From contig URHS01000002.1 of assembly GCA_900547685.1 (NCBI GenBank), positions 1 to 64,000 on the forward strand: DNA of 64,000 nt, written 5' to 3'. Shown here piece by piece: positions 1 through 8,333 of the stretch. Position 1 is the first letter of the stretch; each line of letters begins with the position of its first letter. The position numbers and the translations under genes are program-made. The notes under the pieces are model-generated. The model saw only the letters and a list, made by a program, of their open reading frames with translations, was not told the DNA's origin and searched no databases. This DNA is from an uncultured Blautia sp. GTDB lineage: Bacteria; Bacillota; Clostridia; Lachnospirales; Lachnospiraceae.

Positions 1-1
1 C

Positions 2-301
2 GGCATTGCTTTTGGGGAACAGTGCATGGCGGTGCGCCTGTCAGGCGACGAGTTTGTATTGTTTATAAAAGATGCGAAAGATATTTCAGCGTTGCAAATA
101 TGTGCGGAGAAAATCAATAAGGCTTTATATAGAAACTATGGAGAAGGAGAGAAAATAGTGACTGTTAGTGCCTCCATTGGAATTGCCGTTGTGACCAAAG
201 AAAAAAACTTTGCAGAACTTTATGAAATGGCAGATTTTGCTCTTTATGAGGCAAAAAAACGAGGAAGGAACAGATACTATATTGTTTCTAAAGACAGATA
301 A
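2..301 (+). CDS. GGDEF-domain protein, C-terminal fragment (5' end outside window)
   Basis: The reading frame is open from base 2 and continues to a TAA at 299-301, so only the last 99 residues of the protein are visible. They form the second half of a GGDEF diguanylate cyclase domain. The signature reads SGDEF (VRLSGDEF), with Ser in place of the first Gly, followed by the late-domain pattern SASIGIAV and ADFALYEAKKRGRNRYY. The four residues that would form the RxxD product-inhibition site, five residues before the signature, read GEQC, so that site is absent. SGDEF variants can be active, so catalysis is possible but not shown. The next cyclase gene starts 25 bases downstream, suggesting one c-di-GMP operon with the two genes that follow. 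The N-terminal sensor cannot be judged from this window. Confidence 0.9.
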   Translation, partial: GIAFGEQCMAVRLSGDEFVLFIKDAKDISALQICAEKINKALYRNYGEGEKIVTVSASIGIAVVTKEKNFAELYEMADFALYEAKKRGRNRYYIVSKDR

Positions 302-326
302 AGAATTTGAGGAGGGGCATAATCAG

Positions 327-2270
327 ATGAAAAGTAACAGCATTGAAAAAACTTTGCCAAGATTGTTAAGATGGATGATTATATTCTTTTTATTGCTGAT
401 TTTACCTGTAAATATATACTTTCAATTATATATGAATCATCAGAGCCAGCGTGAGAACTCAAAAGAAGTATTTGGGCAGTTAGAACAGACAATTTATACA
501 AATGCTGAAGACATTAAAAGCGCAAAAGAGGATTTTTCCAGACAATGTATTCAAACAGCAGAAATGGCCGGATATTTTATAGAACATTATCCGGAGACTA
601 TATCCAGCATAGAACATACAAAAGAATTAGCACAGAAGCTGGGAGTGGATGAGATTCACTATTTTACACCGGAAGGAGAAATTTATGCAGGTACGCATCC
701 GGAATATTACGGATTTACTTTTTATTCAGGAGAACAAATGGAATTTTTCGCACCTATGCTGGAAGATCGCTCTTTAAAACTTTGTCAGGATATTACGCCT
801 AATACGGCAGAGGGCAAAGAAATGCAGTATGCAGCGGTATGGCTGGAAGATGGAAGCGGTATTATACAGATTGGTATGGAACCGAGACGGCTATTAGAGA
901 AACTGGAAGAAAAGAGTTTGCCGAATATTATTTCTATGATGCCATTGGAAGCAAACGGACATTTACATGTTGTAGACAAAAATACCAGAAAAATTATTGC
1001 TTCTACAGAAGAAAATTTAATCGGAACAGAAGTGAGCAATGATTTTTATAAAAATTGTGAAGATGCTTCGATTAATCAAATCCATTGTAAATTCAGAGGG
1101 GAAAGATACTGTGTTTATACTAAGGATTCAGGAGATTATATGTTGATTAGATCATATTTTTCCTTATATCCGTTAAAGGAAATGTTTAAATCTACTGCTT
1201 TGATTTTACTTTATATAATGATTGTTTCCGTTGGGATTATTGGTATTATTAAATGGTATGTAAATCAAAAATTAACAAAAAATCTGACTAGGGTTATTCA
1301 TGAACTGAAAAAAATTGAAGATGGAAATATTGCAAATATTACTTTAAAAACAGGGATTACAGAATTTGATGAATTATTGTTTTATATTAATCAAATGTTG
1401 GATAATATTCGTTCCAACTGGGATAAAATTTCCTATATTATGGATAAAGGAAAGATACCGGTGGGGATTTTAGAACGAAACACCTTTTATAAAAAAACTT
1501 TTGTTAATGAGCGTATGTTAGATATTTTAGGAATAGAGAATTACAAGGATACTCCGTTGCAAAAAGTTGCAAGTTTTGTGCAGGAAGAATTAAAACGGGC
1601 AGAAACCCACGAAATAGATCCTGTAGAACACATTTATGAATATGATAAAAACGGAGAAACAAGATATCTTCGTATTGAGAAAGAGGTGGAGAAACAAAGT
1701 ATTACATATTATGTAACAGATATTTCTCTGTGGTGGGAAGAAATTTATCAGTTGAGAGAAAAAAGTGAAATTGATTTACTGACAAATCTGTACAACAGAA
1801 GAGGATTTAACGAAAAAATGAATACACTTTTTGCAAATCCGGAAAAACTGGGTTGTGCCATGATGATTATGGCAGATGCTGATAATTTAAAGAAATTTAA
1901 CGATATATATGGACATCACGTGGGAGATGAATATTTAAAAGGAATTGCAGGATTATTTAAAAGTGCTGCTGGTGAAAATGCTGTTTGCGGAAGACTGGGT
2001 GGCGATGAATTTATTATTTTTTTATATGGATTTTCATCTATACAGGAATTACAGGAAAAAGCTTATAGTATAAGGTCAAAATGCGGAGAACCATTTATCA
2101 GTCAGCAGATAGATATAGAAAAGACATTTCAATTTTCAATAGGGACAGCATTCTATCCAATGGATGGGATGGATTTCCATTTGCTTATGCGTATTGCAGA
2201 TGAAAATATGTATCAGGAGAAAAAGAAGCGAAAATTTTCGGGGGGGGGTATAATCATAAATGAAAACTGA
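327..2270 (+). CDS. Membrane diguanylate cyclase with extracytoplasmic sensor domain
   Basis: A 647-residue protein predicted to make c-di-GMP from two GTP. The start is ATG 327, preceded by GAGGAGGGG at 309-317; an in-frame ATG at 210 lies inside the previous gene and has no good ribosome site. There is a membrane segment at about residues 15-35, a roughly 250-residue extracytoplasmic region of the type seen in Cache sensors, a second membrane segment at about 289-313, a HAMP-like linker, a PAS-like stretch, and a C-terminal GGDEF domain from about residue 485. The domain has LTNLYNRRGF, the GTP-binding pattern ADADNLKKFNDIYGHHVGDE, and an intact GGDEF at 558-562. No RxxD inhibitory site precedes it (the four residues are GENA). 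The gene ends with a run of nine G that overlaps the translation start region of the next gene. The sensed ligand is unknown. Confidence 0.93.
   Translation: MKSNSIEKTLPRLLRWMIIFFLLLILPVNIYFQLYMNHQSQRENSKEVFGQLEQTIYTNAEDIKSAKEDFSRQCIQTAEMAGYFIEHYPETISSIEHTKELAQKLGVDEIHYFTPEGEIYAGTHPEYYGFTFYSGEQMEFFAPMLEDRSLKLCQDITPNTAEGKEMQYAAVWLEDGSGIIQIGMEPRRLLEKLEEKSLPNIISMMPLEANGHLHVVDKNTRKIIASTEENLIGTEVSNDFYKNCEDASINQIHCKFRGERYCVYTKDSGDYMLIRSYFSLYPLKEMFKSTALILLYIMIVSVGIIGIIKWYVNQKLTKNLTRVIHELKKIEDGNIANITLKTGITEFDELLFYINQMLDNIRSNWDKISYIMDKGKIPVGILERNTFYKKTFVNERMLDILGIENYKDTPLQKVASFVQEELKRAETHEIDPVEHIYEYDKNGETRYLRIEKEVEKQSITYYVTDISLWWEEIYQLREKSEIDLLTNLYNRRGFNEKMNTLFANPEKLGCAMMIMADADNLKKFNDIYGHHVGDEYLKGIAGLFKSAAGENAVCGRLGGDEFIIFLYGFSSIQELQEKAYSIRSKCGEPFISQQIDIEKTFQFSIGTAFYPMDGMDFHLLMRIADENMYQEKKKRKFSGGGIIINEN
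2240..2248 (+). repeat. Nine-G homopolymer at a stop/start gene overlap
   Basis: Nine consecutive G lie in the last codons of the upstream cyclase gene (S-G-G-G-I-I-I-N-E-N end) and 11 bases before ATG 2260 of the phosphodiesterase gene, where they act as the only Shine-Dalgarno-like sequence. Loss of one G would end the cyclase early (SGGV-stop); gain of one would give a slightly different short tail. The domain itself would be untouched, so any slippage effect would fall mainly on translation initiation of the second gene. Confidence 0.85.
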
Positions 2271-4482
2271 GAATCAGTTTACGAAAAAGCAAAAAGATTT
2301 GATCCAATGGTGCATTATAGCAATGATAAGTGTTGTTTTATTCTCGTGTCTTATTATTAACACGGTGAAGATGAAGAAAGCAATGAAAGAAGAAACAGAA
2401 AGTTATGTAGTAGATATAACTAATCAGATGAGCAGAGAAATTTCTTATCGAATTCAGAGTTATGAACGTTATATTAGTGAAACAGCAGATTCTTTTTCTA
2501 AGATGCCTGAGCGCATATTAACAGAAAGTGTTTTAGAAAAGAAAAAAGATCCATTGCTGTTTGAAAATTTAATTGTAGTCGATAGAGAGGGAAATGTGCT
2601 GCCGGAAAATTTTACATACACAGATTTTGATAAATATTTTGAGGAAAATCAGGATATTTTTGAAAAAAGCAAGACGGTTTCTGTGGGTAGTGAGACAATT
2701 TTCTTTTCATCACCTATGATAAAAGAAGGAACAACCGATAGAGTTCTAATTGGAATACAGGATGGTAAAAACATACAGGCTGTTTTATCGAGAATTAACT
2801 CTCAAAAATCAGGATTTAGTTGTATTGTAAGTAAAAGCGGGCAAGTGGTTGTAAGCGGTAAAAAACCGGAAAAGAATCTTCAAATCAGAAAGTTAATTGA
2901 GGAGAAGACAAAAGTTAATTTAGAAGAGGCTATCCGTTCAGTGATCGACAGTGCAAATGAGAAAAATCAAAAACTTTTTGAAGTACCGTTGGATAATCAT
3001 GATACTGTGATTATGGCGTGTAATTCCTTAGAATTTAATGATTGGTATCTTCTTTCTTTTGTACCATCTACCATATTAGAAAAAAATACAAAGATATATA
3101 TAGAAAAATATTGGTTCATTACTTTGCTGAGCATGACAGCATTTTGCATAGTGGTAATTAAAATACGCCATCTTTATAAAGAAAACGTTAAAAAAATTGA
3201 GGAAGTAGCTTTTACAGATTTTATTACAGGAGGAGGCAATAATGCAGCATTTCTGATTGAGGCGAAACAGAAAATTCAAGAAAATATAAGAAAGAAATAT
3301 GTCTTGGTCTTCCTGAATATTTTAGGGTTTAAAAATATTAATGAAAAATATGGTGTTACAGCAGGTAATCATGTTTTGAAGTATATTTATCAGGTCTTAA
3401 ACAGTTGTGTTCATGAATATGAAATTGTGGCAAGAAGTGAAAGTGATCATTATTTTATTCTTTTACAGGAAGAAACGGAAGAGGCTATTCAAAAGCGAAT
3501 TGATATTATGATGCAGAAGATACATGGGACAGAAGCAGAAACAACATATAATTATGGAATTAGTTTTTCTCAGGGAGCCAGTTTTATTGAAGAAAATGAT
3601 GGGGAACTGCGTGTTTACCAGAATAGGGCAGTGGTAGCCAGTGAGTATTATAATAACAGCAAGCGTTGTGTATTTTATAATAAGGAACTTTATACCAAAT
3701 TAAACAGAGAAATTGTTTTAAATGAATCTTTTGAAAAAGCCATAGCGGATGAAGAATTTGAAGTTTATTTCCAACCAAAAGTAAATTTGAAAGACGAAAA
3801 AATAGGTGGTGCGGAAGCACTGGTTCGATGGAAACATAAAGATTATGGAATGATATTTCCGGCAGAGTTTATTTCCTTATTTGAAGCCAACGGAAAAATA
3901 TGTCGTTTGGATTTGTATGTTTTTGAGATGGTTTGTAAGAAGTTAAGTGAGTGGAAAAAACAGAAGCAGCCTTTGATTAAAGTGTCAGTAAATTTATCTC
4001 GAATACATCTTATGGAAAAAGGAATAGAGTGTTTGAAAAGTTTTAAGGATATAAAAGACAAATATCAAATTCCTGACGGTCAAATTGAATTAGAATTGAC
4101 AGAGTCTGTGTTTATAGATATGAAACAGTTGGAAAAAATTAAAAAAATAATAGCACAAATGAAGGCTTATGGATTTTTGTGCTCTTTGGATGATTTTGGG
4201 TTTGGATATTCTTCGTTGACGCTATTAAAAGAACTTGATGTAGATGTAATTAAATTAGACAGACTGTTTTTTGTAAACAGTAATGAAAAATCATGGAAAG
4301 TTGTAAAAGCATTTATTTCATTAGCACATGAATTGGGCATTACAGTTGTAGCGGAAGGGGTGGAAGAGAAAAATCAGATTGAGAAATTAAAAGAAATAAA
4401 TTGTGATTTGGTACAGGGATATTTTTACTCGAAACCGTTACAGGAAGAGGTATTTATTAACTGGATAAAAGAACGGGGATAA
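2260..4482 (+). CDS. Membrane c-di-GMP phosphodiesterase (degenerate GGDEF + EAL)
   Basis: A 740-residue protein expected to hydrolyse c-di-GMP to pGpG. A membrane segment at about residues 16-38, a Cache-like extracytoplasmic region and a second membrane segment at about 282-303 are followed by a GGDEF-like domain whose signature is lost (SESDHYF at the signature site), so this half is probably regulatory. The C-terminal EAL domain (about 495-735) is intact: EALVRW near residue 519, VNLSR, ELTES, DDFGFGYSS, VIKLDR, AEGVEE and the final LVQGYFYSKP, which together supply the metal ligands and the catalytic lysine and glutamate. The ATG overlaps the preceding cyclase gene by 11 bases, so the two opposing activities are translationally linked. 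The sensed signal is not identifiable. Confidence 0.93.
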   Translation: MKTENQFTKKQKDLIQWCIIAMISVVLFSCLIINTVKMKKAMKEETESYVVDITNQMSREISYRIQSYERYISETADSFSKMPERILTESVLEKKKDPLLFENLIVVDREGNVLPENFTYTDFDKYFEENQDIFEKSKTVSVGSETIFFSSPMIKEGTTDRVLIGIQDGKNIQAVLSRINSQKSGFSCIVSKSGQVVVSGKKPEKNLQIRKLIEEKTKVNLEEAIRSVIDSANEKNQKLFEVPLDNHDTVIMACNSLEFNDWYLLSFVPSTILEKNTKIYIEKYWFITLLSMTAFCIVVIKIRHLYKENVKKIEEVAFTDFITGGGNNAAFLIEAKQKIQENIRKKYVLVFLNILGFKNINEKYGVTAGNHVLKYIYQVLNSCVHEYEIVARSESDHYFILLQEETEEAIQKRIDIMMQKIHGTEAETTYNYGISFSQGASFIEENDGELRVYQNRAVVASEYYNNSKRCVFYNKELYTKLNREIVLNESFEKAIADEEFEVYFQPKVNLKDEKIGGAEALVRWKHKDYGMIFPAEFISLFEANGKICRLDLYVFEMVCKKLSEWKKQKQPLIKVSVNLSRIHLMEKGIECLKSFKDIKDKYQIPDGQIELELTESVFIDMKQLEKIKKIIAQMKAYGFLCSLDDFGFGYSSLTLLKELDVDVIKLDRLFFVNSNEKSWKVVKAFISLAHELGITVVAEGVEEKNQIEKLKEINCDLVQGYFYSKPLQEEVFINWIKERG

Positions 4483-4503
4483 AGATATAAAGGGAGAAAA
4501 CTT

Positions 4504-5787
4504 ATGGACGAAAGAGAAGAATTATTAAAAAAAGATAGGGAACGACAGAAAAAACGTGAAGCACTGAGGGCGAAACGAGAGCAGGAACTGAGAAAAAAGG
4601 TTAAGCTTTTTGCAGGAATTGGCATACTTGTACTTTTGATTGTAATATTAGGTATTTCAGTAGGCGTACATAATCATAAAAAAGCTGAAGTTGAGAAGAA
4701 GAAAGAAAAAGCCAGACAGGAAAAACTGGAAAAGCAAAAAGCCCAAGAAGATTTAACCGTTGAGTTTCTTGCCGTGGGTGACAATATCGCCCATGGTCCT
4801 ATTTATAAATCAGGACAGGGTGAAGGGGATATCTGGAATTATGATCACATTTATGAGCCGGTAAAGAAAGATATTGAGGAGGCAGATTTGTCTCTGGTTA
4901 CACAGGAGACTATTTTTGTTGAGGATAGAAATAATGTTTCCGGTTATCCGGCTTTTGGTACACCGGTAGAAATTGGAGATGCACTGGTAAATGCAGGATT
5001 TGATGTGATTGCTCATTCCTCCAATCATGTATTGGATAAGGGAACAAAATCCATTGAATACACATTGAACTGGTGGGAACAGACACATCCGGAAATTGAG
5101 GTACTGGGTATTCATAAAAGTGTAGAAGAGGCAGATGAAATTTCTGTAATTCAATGTAAAAATTTAAAAATTGCTATGTTGGATTATACTTACAGCTTTA
5201 ACGGAATAGAAATGCCAAAAGAAAAAGAGTATTTGGCGGATTTGTTTGACGAAGAAAAAGCCCGTAAAGATATTCAGAAAGCAAAAGGTTTAGCAGATGT
5301 TGTCATTATAGTTATGCATGTGGGAGATGAATATGTGCAGGAAGTAGATGAACAGACACAGAATTGGACTGATTTATTCTTAGAAGAAGGGGTAGATATT
5401 GTTATTGGTTCGCATCCACATGTAATTCGCCCAATGGAAACTCTTACGGGAGAAGACGGACACAAGATGCTGGTTTATTATTCTCTTGGAAATTTCGTGG
5501 CAACGCAAAATGATTTATCATGTCTTTTAGGTGGAATGGCCAAAATTACCATTCGTAAAGATTTGGAGAGCGGAGAAATTCAAATCCCAAATCATGAATA
5601 TATTCCGCTTTTAATGTATTACGACAGAGAGAATCCAAAAGCAGCGGTGTATAAGCTGGAAGATTATCCTGCGGATTTAGTAGAAAAACATTCTGTATAT
5701 AAGAGAAATCCGGAAGAATTTTCTTTGGAATATTATCAAAACTTGTTTAAAAAAATAGAAGAACAAGGGAATACAGATGAGATTTAG
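4504..5787 (+). CDS. CapA-family metallophosphatase-like membrane protein
   Basis: A 427-residue protein with a highly charged cytoplasmic N-terminus rich in Arg, Lys and Glu (probable coiled coil, about residues 1-36), one membrane segment at about 38-58, a second charged linker, and an extracellular CapA/PGA-synthesis domain from about residue 83. Diagnostic elements are FLAVGDNIAHG, the NH-type motif HSSNHVLDKG, MHVGDEY, GSHPHVIRP and YYSLGNF, which in this metallophosphatase family bind the metal site. CapA homologues take part in polyglutamate or capsule production, but the capBC ligase genes are absent here, so the substrate is unknown. It follows the c-di-GMP genes by 21 bases with AAGGGAG before ATG 4504. 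Co-transcription would make it a possible effector gene of that pathway, which is inference from position only. Confidence 0.85.
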   Translation: MDEREELLKKDRERQKKREALRAKREQELRKKVKLFAGIGILVLLIVILGISVGVHNHKKAEVEKKKEKARQEKLEKQKAQEDLTVEFLAVGDNIAHGPIYKSGQGEGDIWNYDHIYEPVKKDIEEADLSLVTQETIFVEDRNNVSGYPAFGTPVEIGDALVNAGFDVIAHSSNHVLDKGTKSIEYTLNWWEQTHPEIEVLGIHKSVEEADEISVIQCKNLKIAMLDYTYSFNGIEMPKEKEYLADLFDEEKARKDIQKAKGLADVVIIVMHVGDEYVQEVDEQTQNWTDLFLEEGVDIVIGSHPHVIRPMETLTGEDGHKMLVYYSLGNFVATQNDLSCLLGGMAKITIRKDLESGEIQIPNHEYIPLLMYYDRENPKAAVYKLEDYPADLVEKHSVYKRNPEEFSLEYYQNLFKKIEEQGNTDEI

Positions 5788-5859
5788 AGCGTAAATGTTG
5801 AAAATGCACAAAAAAAATAAAAAATAAAGAAAAAAACATACAGAAAAACGATAAAACTA

Positions 5860-5888
5860 TTGAAAATGCCGTTTCTTTTTGTTACAAT
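5860..5888 (+). promoter_or_regulatory. SigA-type promoter for the phosphofructokinase gene
   Basis: TTGAAA at 5860-5865 and TACAAT at 5883-5888 are separated by exactly 17 bases, in an A-rich 141-base gap just before the ribosome site AGGAGGG (5913-5919) of the next gene. Confidence 0.75.
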
Positions 5889-5928
5889 AGTATTCACATT
5901 GAGTGACTTGTAAGGAGGGAACAGCAAA

Positions 5929-7176
5929 ATGGCGAAAAAGAGAAATATTATTGTTGGACAATCAGGTGGACCGACAGCAGTAATCAATTCAAGTCTTGCA
6001 GGAGTTTATAAAAATGCCATTGAACGTGGATTTGATAAGGTATATGGTATGCTGCATGGTGTTCAGGGGTTATTAGATGAGCAGTATGTAGATTTATCTA
6101 CACAAATTCATTCAGAACTGGATATCGAACTTTTAAAAAGAACACCGTCTGCATTCTTAGGTTCCTGCAGATTTAAATTGCCGGAAATTCATGAGGACAG
6201 AACAATTTATGAAAGATTGTTTGAAATTTTAAATAAGCTGGAAATTGATACATTTATTTATATTGGCGGCAATGACTCCATGGATACCATTAAAAAATTA
6301 TCAGATTATGCTATTATTACAGGGCAGAGTCAGAAATTTTTAGGTGTACCGAAGACAATTGATAATGATTTGGCTTTGACAGATCATACACCAGGTTTCG
6401 GAAGTGCAGCAAAATATATTGGAGCTTCTACCAAAGAGGTAATTCGGGATGCACAGGGCTTGAATTATAAGAAAAATACCATTACAATTATGGAAATTAT
6501 GGGACGAAATGCAGGATGGCTTACAGGTGCAACAGCTCTTGCTAAAACAGAGGATTGTGATGGACCGGATTTGATTTATTTGCCGGAAGTTCCTTTTGAT
6601 ACAGAAAGTTTCTTAAAGAAGGTAAAAGAACTGTTAAAGAAAAAATCTTCTATTGTTATTGCCGTTTCAGAGGGAATTAAACTTCAGGACGGAAGATATG
6701 TATGTGAATTGGGTAATGTCGGGGATTATGTAGATGCTTTTGGACACAAACAACTTCAGGGAACAGCTACTTATCTTGCCAATTTCCTTGCAGCGGAATG
6801 TAATTGTAAAACAAGAGCAGTAGAGCTTTCTACACTCCAGAGAAGTGCTTCTCACATGGCTTCCCGTGTGGATATTGAAGAAGCTTTTATGGTAGGTGGT
6901 GCAGCAGTAAAAGCTGCTGATGAAGGTGATACAGGAAAGATGATTGTCATTGACAGAGTTTCCGATGATCCGTACATGAGCGCAACAGGCATTTATGATG
7001 TTCATAGAATTGCAAACGAAGAAAAACTGGTGCCAAGAGAATGGATGAATAAAGAAGCGAACTATGTGACAAAAGACTTTATTGATTACATTAAACCATT
7101 AATTCAGGGAGATTATCAGCCAATTATGGTAAATGGTCTTCCAAGACATCTGGTATTAAAGATGAAAAAGAAATAA
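5929..7176 (+). CDS. 6-phosphofructokinase, probably pyrophosphate-dependent
   Basis: A 415-residue phosphofructokinase that phosphorylates fructose 6-phosphate in glycolysis, reversibly if pyrophosphate is the donor. The N-terminal GQSGGPTAVINSS forms the phosphate-donor loop. The donor-specificity positions read GGNDS and PKTIDNDL: Asp in place of the second Gly of the ATP-enzyme pattern GGDGS, and Lys in place of Gly in GTIDND, both characteristic of PPi enzymes. MGRNAGWLT contributes to sugar-phosphate binding. The length fits clostridial PPi enzymes (about 400-420) rather than the 320-residue ATP form. The gene has its own promoter and is followed by a hairpin, so it appears monocistronic. 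An N occupies the usual catalytic-loop Asp position of GGDDS; this is the one unusual residue seen. Confidence 0.88.
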   Translation: MAKKRNIIVGQSGGPTAVINSSLAGVYKNAIERGFDKVYGMLHGVQGLLDEQYVDLSTQIHSELDIELLKRTPSAFLGSCRFKLPEIHEDRTIYERLFEILNKLEIDTFIYIGGNDSMDTIKKLSDYAIITGQSQKFLGVPKTIDNDLALTDHTPGFGSAAKYIGASTKEVIRDAQGLNYKKNTITIMEIMGRNAGWLTGATALAKTEDCDGPDLIYLPEVPFDTESFLKKVKELLKKKSSIVIAVSEGIKLQDGRYVCELGNVGDYVDAFGHKQLQGTATYLANFLAAECNCKTRAVELSTLQRSASHMASRVDIEEAFMVGGAAVKAADEGDTGKMIVIDRVSDDPYMSATGIYDVHRIANEEKLVPREWMNKEANYVTKDFIDYIKPLIQGDYQPIMVNGLPRHLVLKMKKK

Positions 7177-7216
7177 TAATACAGAGAGTAAAAACTTTGG
7201 AGAAGGTTTTTATAGA

Positions 7217-7256
7217 AGGACAGTCCGAATTGGGGAATTCGGGCTGTTCTGTGTTT
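7217..7256 (+). terminator. Rho-independent terminator after the phosphofructokinase gene
   Basis: Arms 7217-7231 and 7236-7250 pair over up to 15 bases (with G-T pairs) around a GGGG loop, followed by a weak T-rich stretch. Confidence 0.6.
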
Positions 7257-7324
7257 CTAAGGGTTGTGGTTTGTTCTGCAATATAGTATGATTATTTATA
7301 TTGTAAACGAAAGGAAGAAGTATC

Positions 7325-8248
7325 ATGAAGGAAACAGCACTTGTAATTATGGCAGCTGGAATTGGCAGCCGTTTTGGTAAAGGAATCAAACAGCTGGCAA
7401 AAGTAGGTCCAAGCGGGGAAATCATTATGGATTATTCCATACATGATGCGTTAGAGGCTGGATTTAATAAGGTTGTTTTTATTATCCGAAAGGATATCGA
7501 AGAAGAATTCCGACAGGTTATCGGAAACAGAATTGAAAAAATTACACAGGTAGAATATGTGTATCAGGATATTCAGGATTTGCCGGAAGGATTTACCTGT
7601 CCTGCAGAACGTACAAAGCCATGGGGAACAGGTCATGCTGTTTTAGCGGCTAAAAAGGTAATTAACGAGCCTTTTGTAGTCATTAATGCAGATGATTATT
7701 ATGGAAAAGAAGCCTTTGTAAAAATTCACGAATATCTTGTAGAAGACAGAGAAAAGACAGATAAGATGGATATTTGCATGGCAGGTTTTATTCTGGAAAA
7801 TACATTAAGTGACAATGGTGGTGTCACAAGAGGTATTTGTGCTTTAGATGAACAGAAAAAGCTTATAGGAATCACAGAAACTTATAATATTCAGAAAACA
7901 GAAGATGGCCCGGCAGTTGTAGATGAAGAAACAGGAGAAACGACAGCTCTTGATGAGAAAACATTAGTTTCCATGAATATGTGGGGATTGACACCGGAGT
8001 TTCTGGAAGTGTTGGAAAGTGGCTTTAGAAAATTTCTTGCAGAGACAAAACCAGAAGAATTGAAAAAGGAATATTTACTGCCATTTGTGGTAGATACTAT
8101 GATTAAAGAGGGAAAAGCACAGGTTGCGGTATTAAAAACTCATGACGCCTGGTTTGGTGTAACTTATCAGGAAGATAAAGAAAAAGTTATGGAGTCTTTT
8201 CGTGAATTAGTAAAAAAAGGTGTTTATAAAGAACAGCTCTTTTCATAA
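7325..8248 (+). CDS. Sugar-phosphate nucleotidyltransferase family protein
   Basis: A 307-residue protein with a Rossmann-like nucleotidyltransferase domain. The N-terminal MAAGIGSRFG is the nucleotide-binding signature of NDP-sugar pyrophosphorylases, with a following lysine (GIKQL) at the usual catalytic position. KPWGTGHAVLAA and INADDYYG match the base-binding and metal-binding loops. Such enzymes join NTP and a sugar 1-phosphate to form NDP-sugar and PPi. The exact sugar and nucleotide cannot be read from the sequence; it differs from classic GalU and GlmU, and has no left-handed helix repeat domain. AAAGGAAG at about 7310-7317 supports ATG 7325. Its neighbour glmM makes glucosamine 1-phosphate, so a role in sugar nucleotide supply is plausible by context. 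Confidence 0.8.
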   Translation: MKETALVIMAAGIGSRFGKGIKQLAKVGPSGEIIMDYSIHDALEAGFNKVVFIIRKDIEEEFRQVIGNRIEKITQVEYVYQDIQDLPEGFTCPAERTKPWGTGHAVLAAKKVINEPFVVINADDYYGKEAFVKIHEYLVEDREKTDKMDICMAGFILENTLSDNGGVTRGICALDEQKKLIGITETYNIQKTEDGPAVVDEETGETTALDEKTLVSMNMWGLTPEFLEVLESGFRKFLAETKPEELKKEYLLPFVVDTMIKEGKAQVAVLKTHDAWFGVTYQEDKEKVMESFRELVKKGVYKEQLFS

Positions 8249-8253
8249 ATTGC

Positions 8254-8282
8254 GTGACAAAATTCTTATTTTGTGTTATTTT
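8254..8282 (+). promoter_or_regulatory. Possible promoter for glmM and the lipoprotein genes
   Basis: GTGACA (8254-8259) and TATTTT (8277-8282) with a 17-base spacer lie in the 85-base gap before glmM. The -10 element is weak. Confidence 0.4.
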
Positions 8283-8333
8283 AGTATATGACAAAAATAC
8301 AAAAAATAAGAATGATTGTGCAAAGGAGCGATT

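Noticed and set aside
210..326. Start of the second cyclase at ATG 210
   Set aside because: It would overlap the preceding gene by 92 bases without a ribosome site; ATG 327 has a near-perfect one.
5784..5987. 67-codon minus-strand frame over the phosphofructokinase promoter
   Set aside because: Phe-rich translation of poly-A sequence; overlaps a consensus promoter and the start of a real gene.
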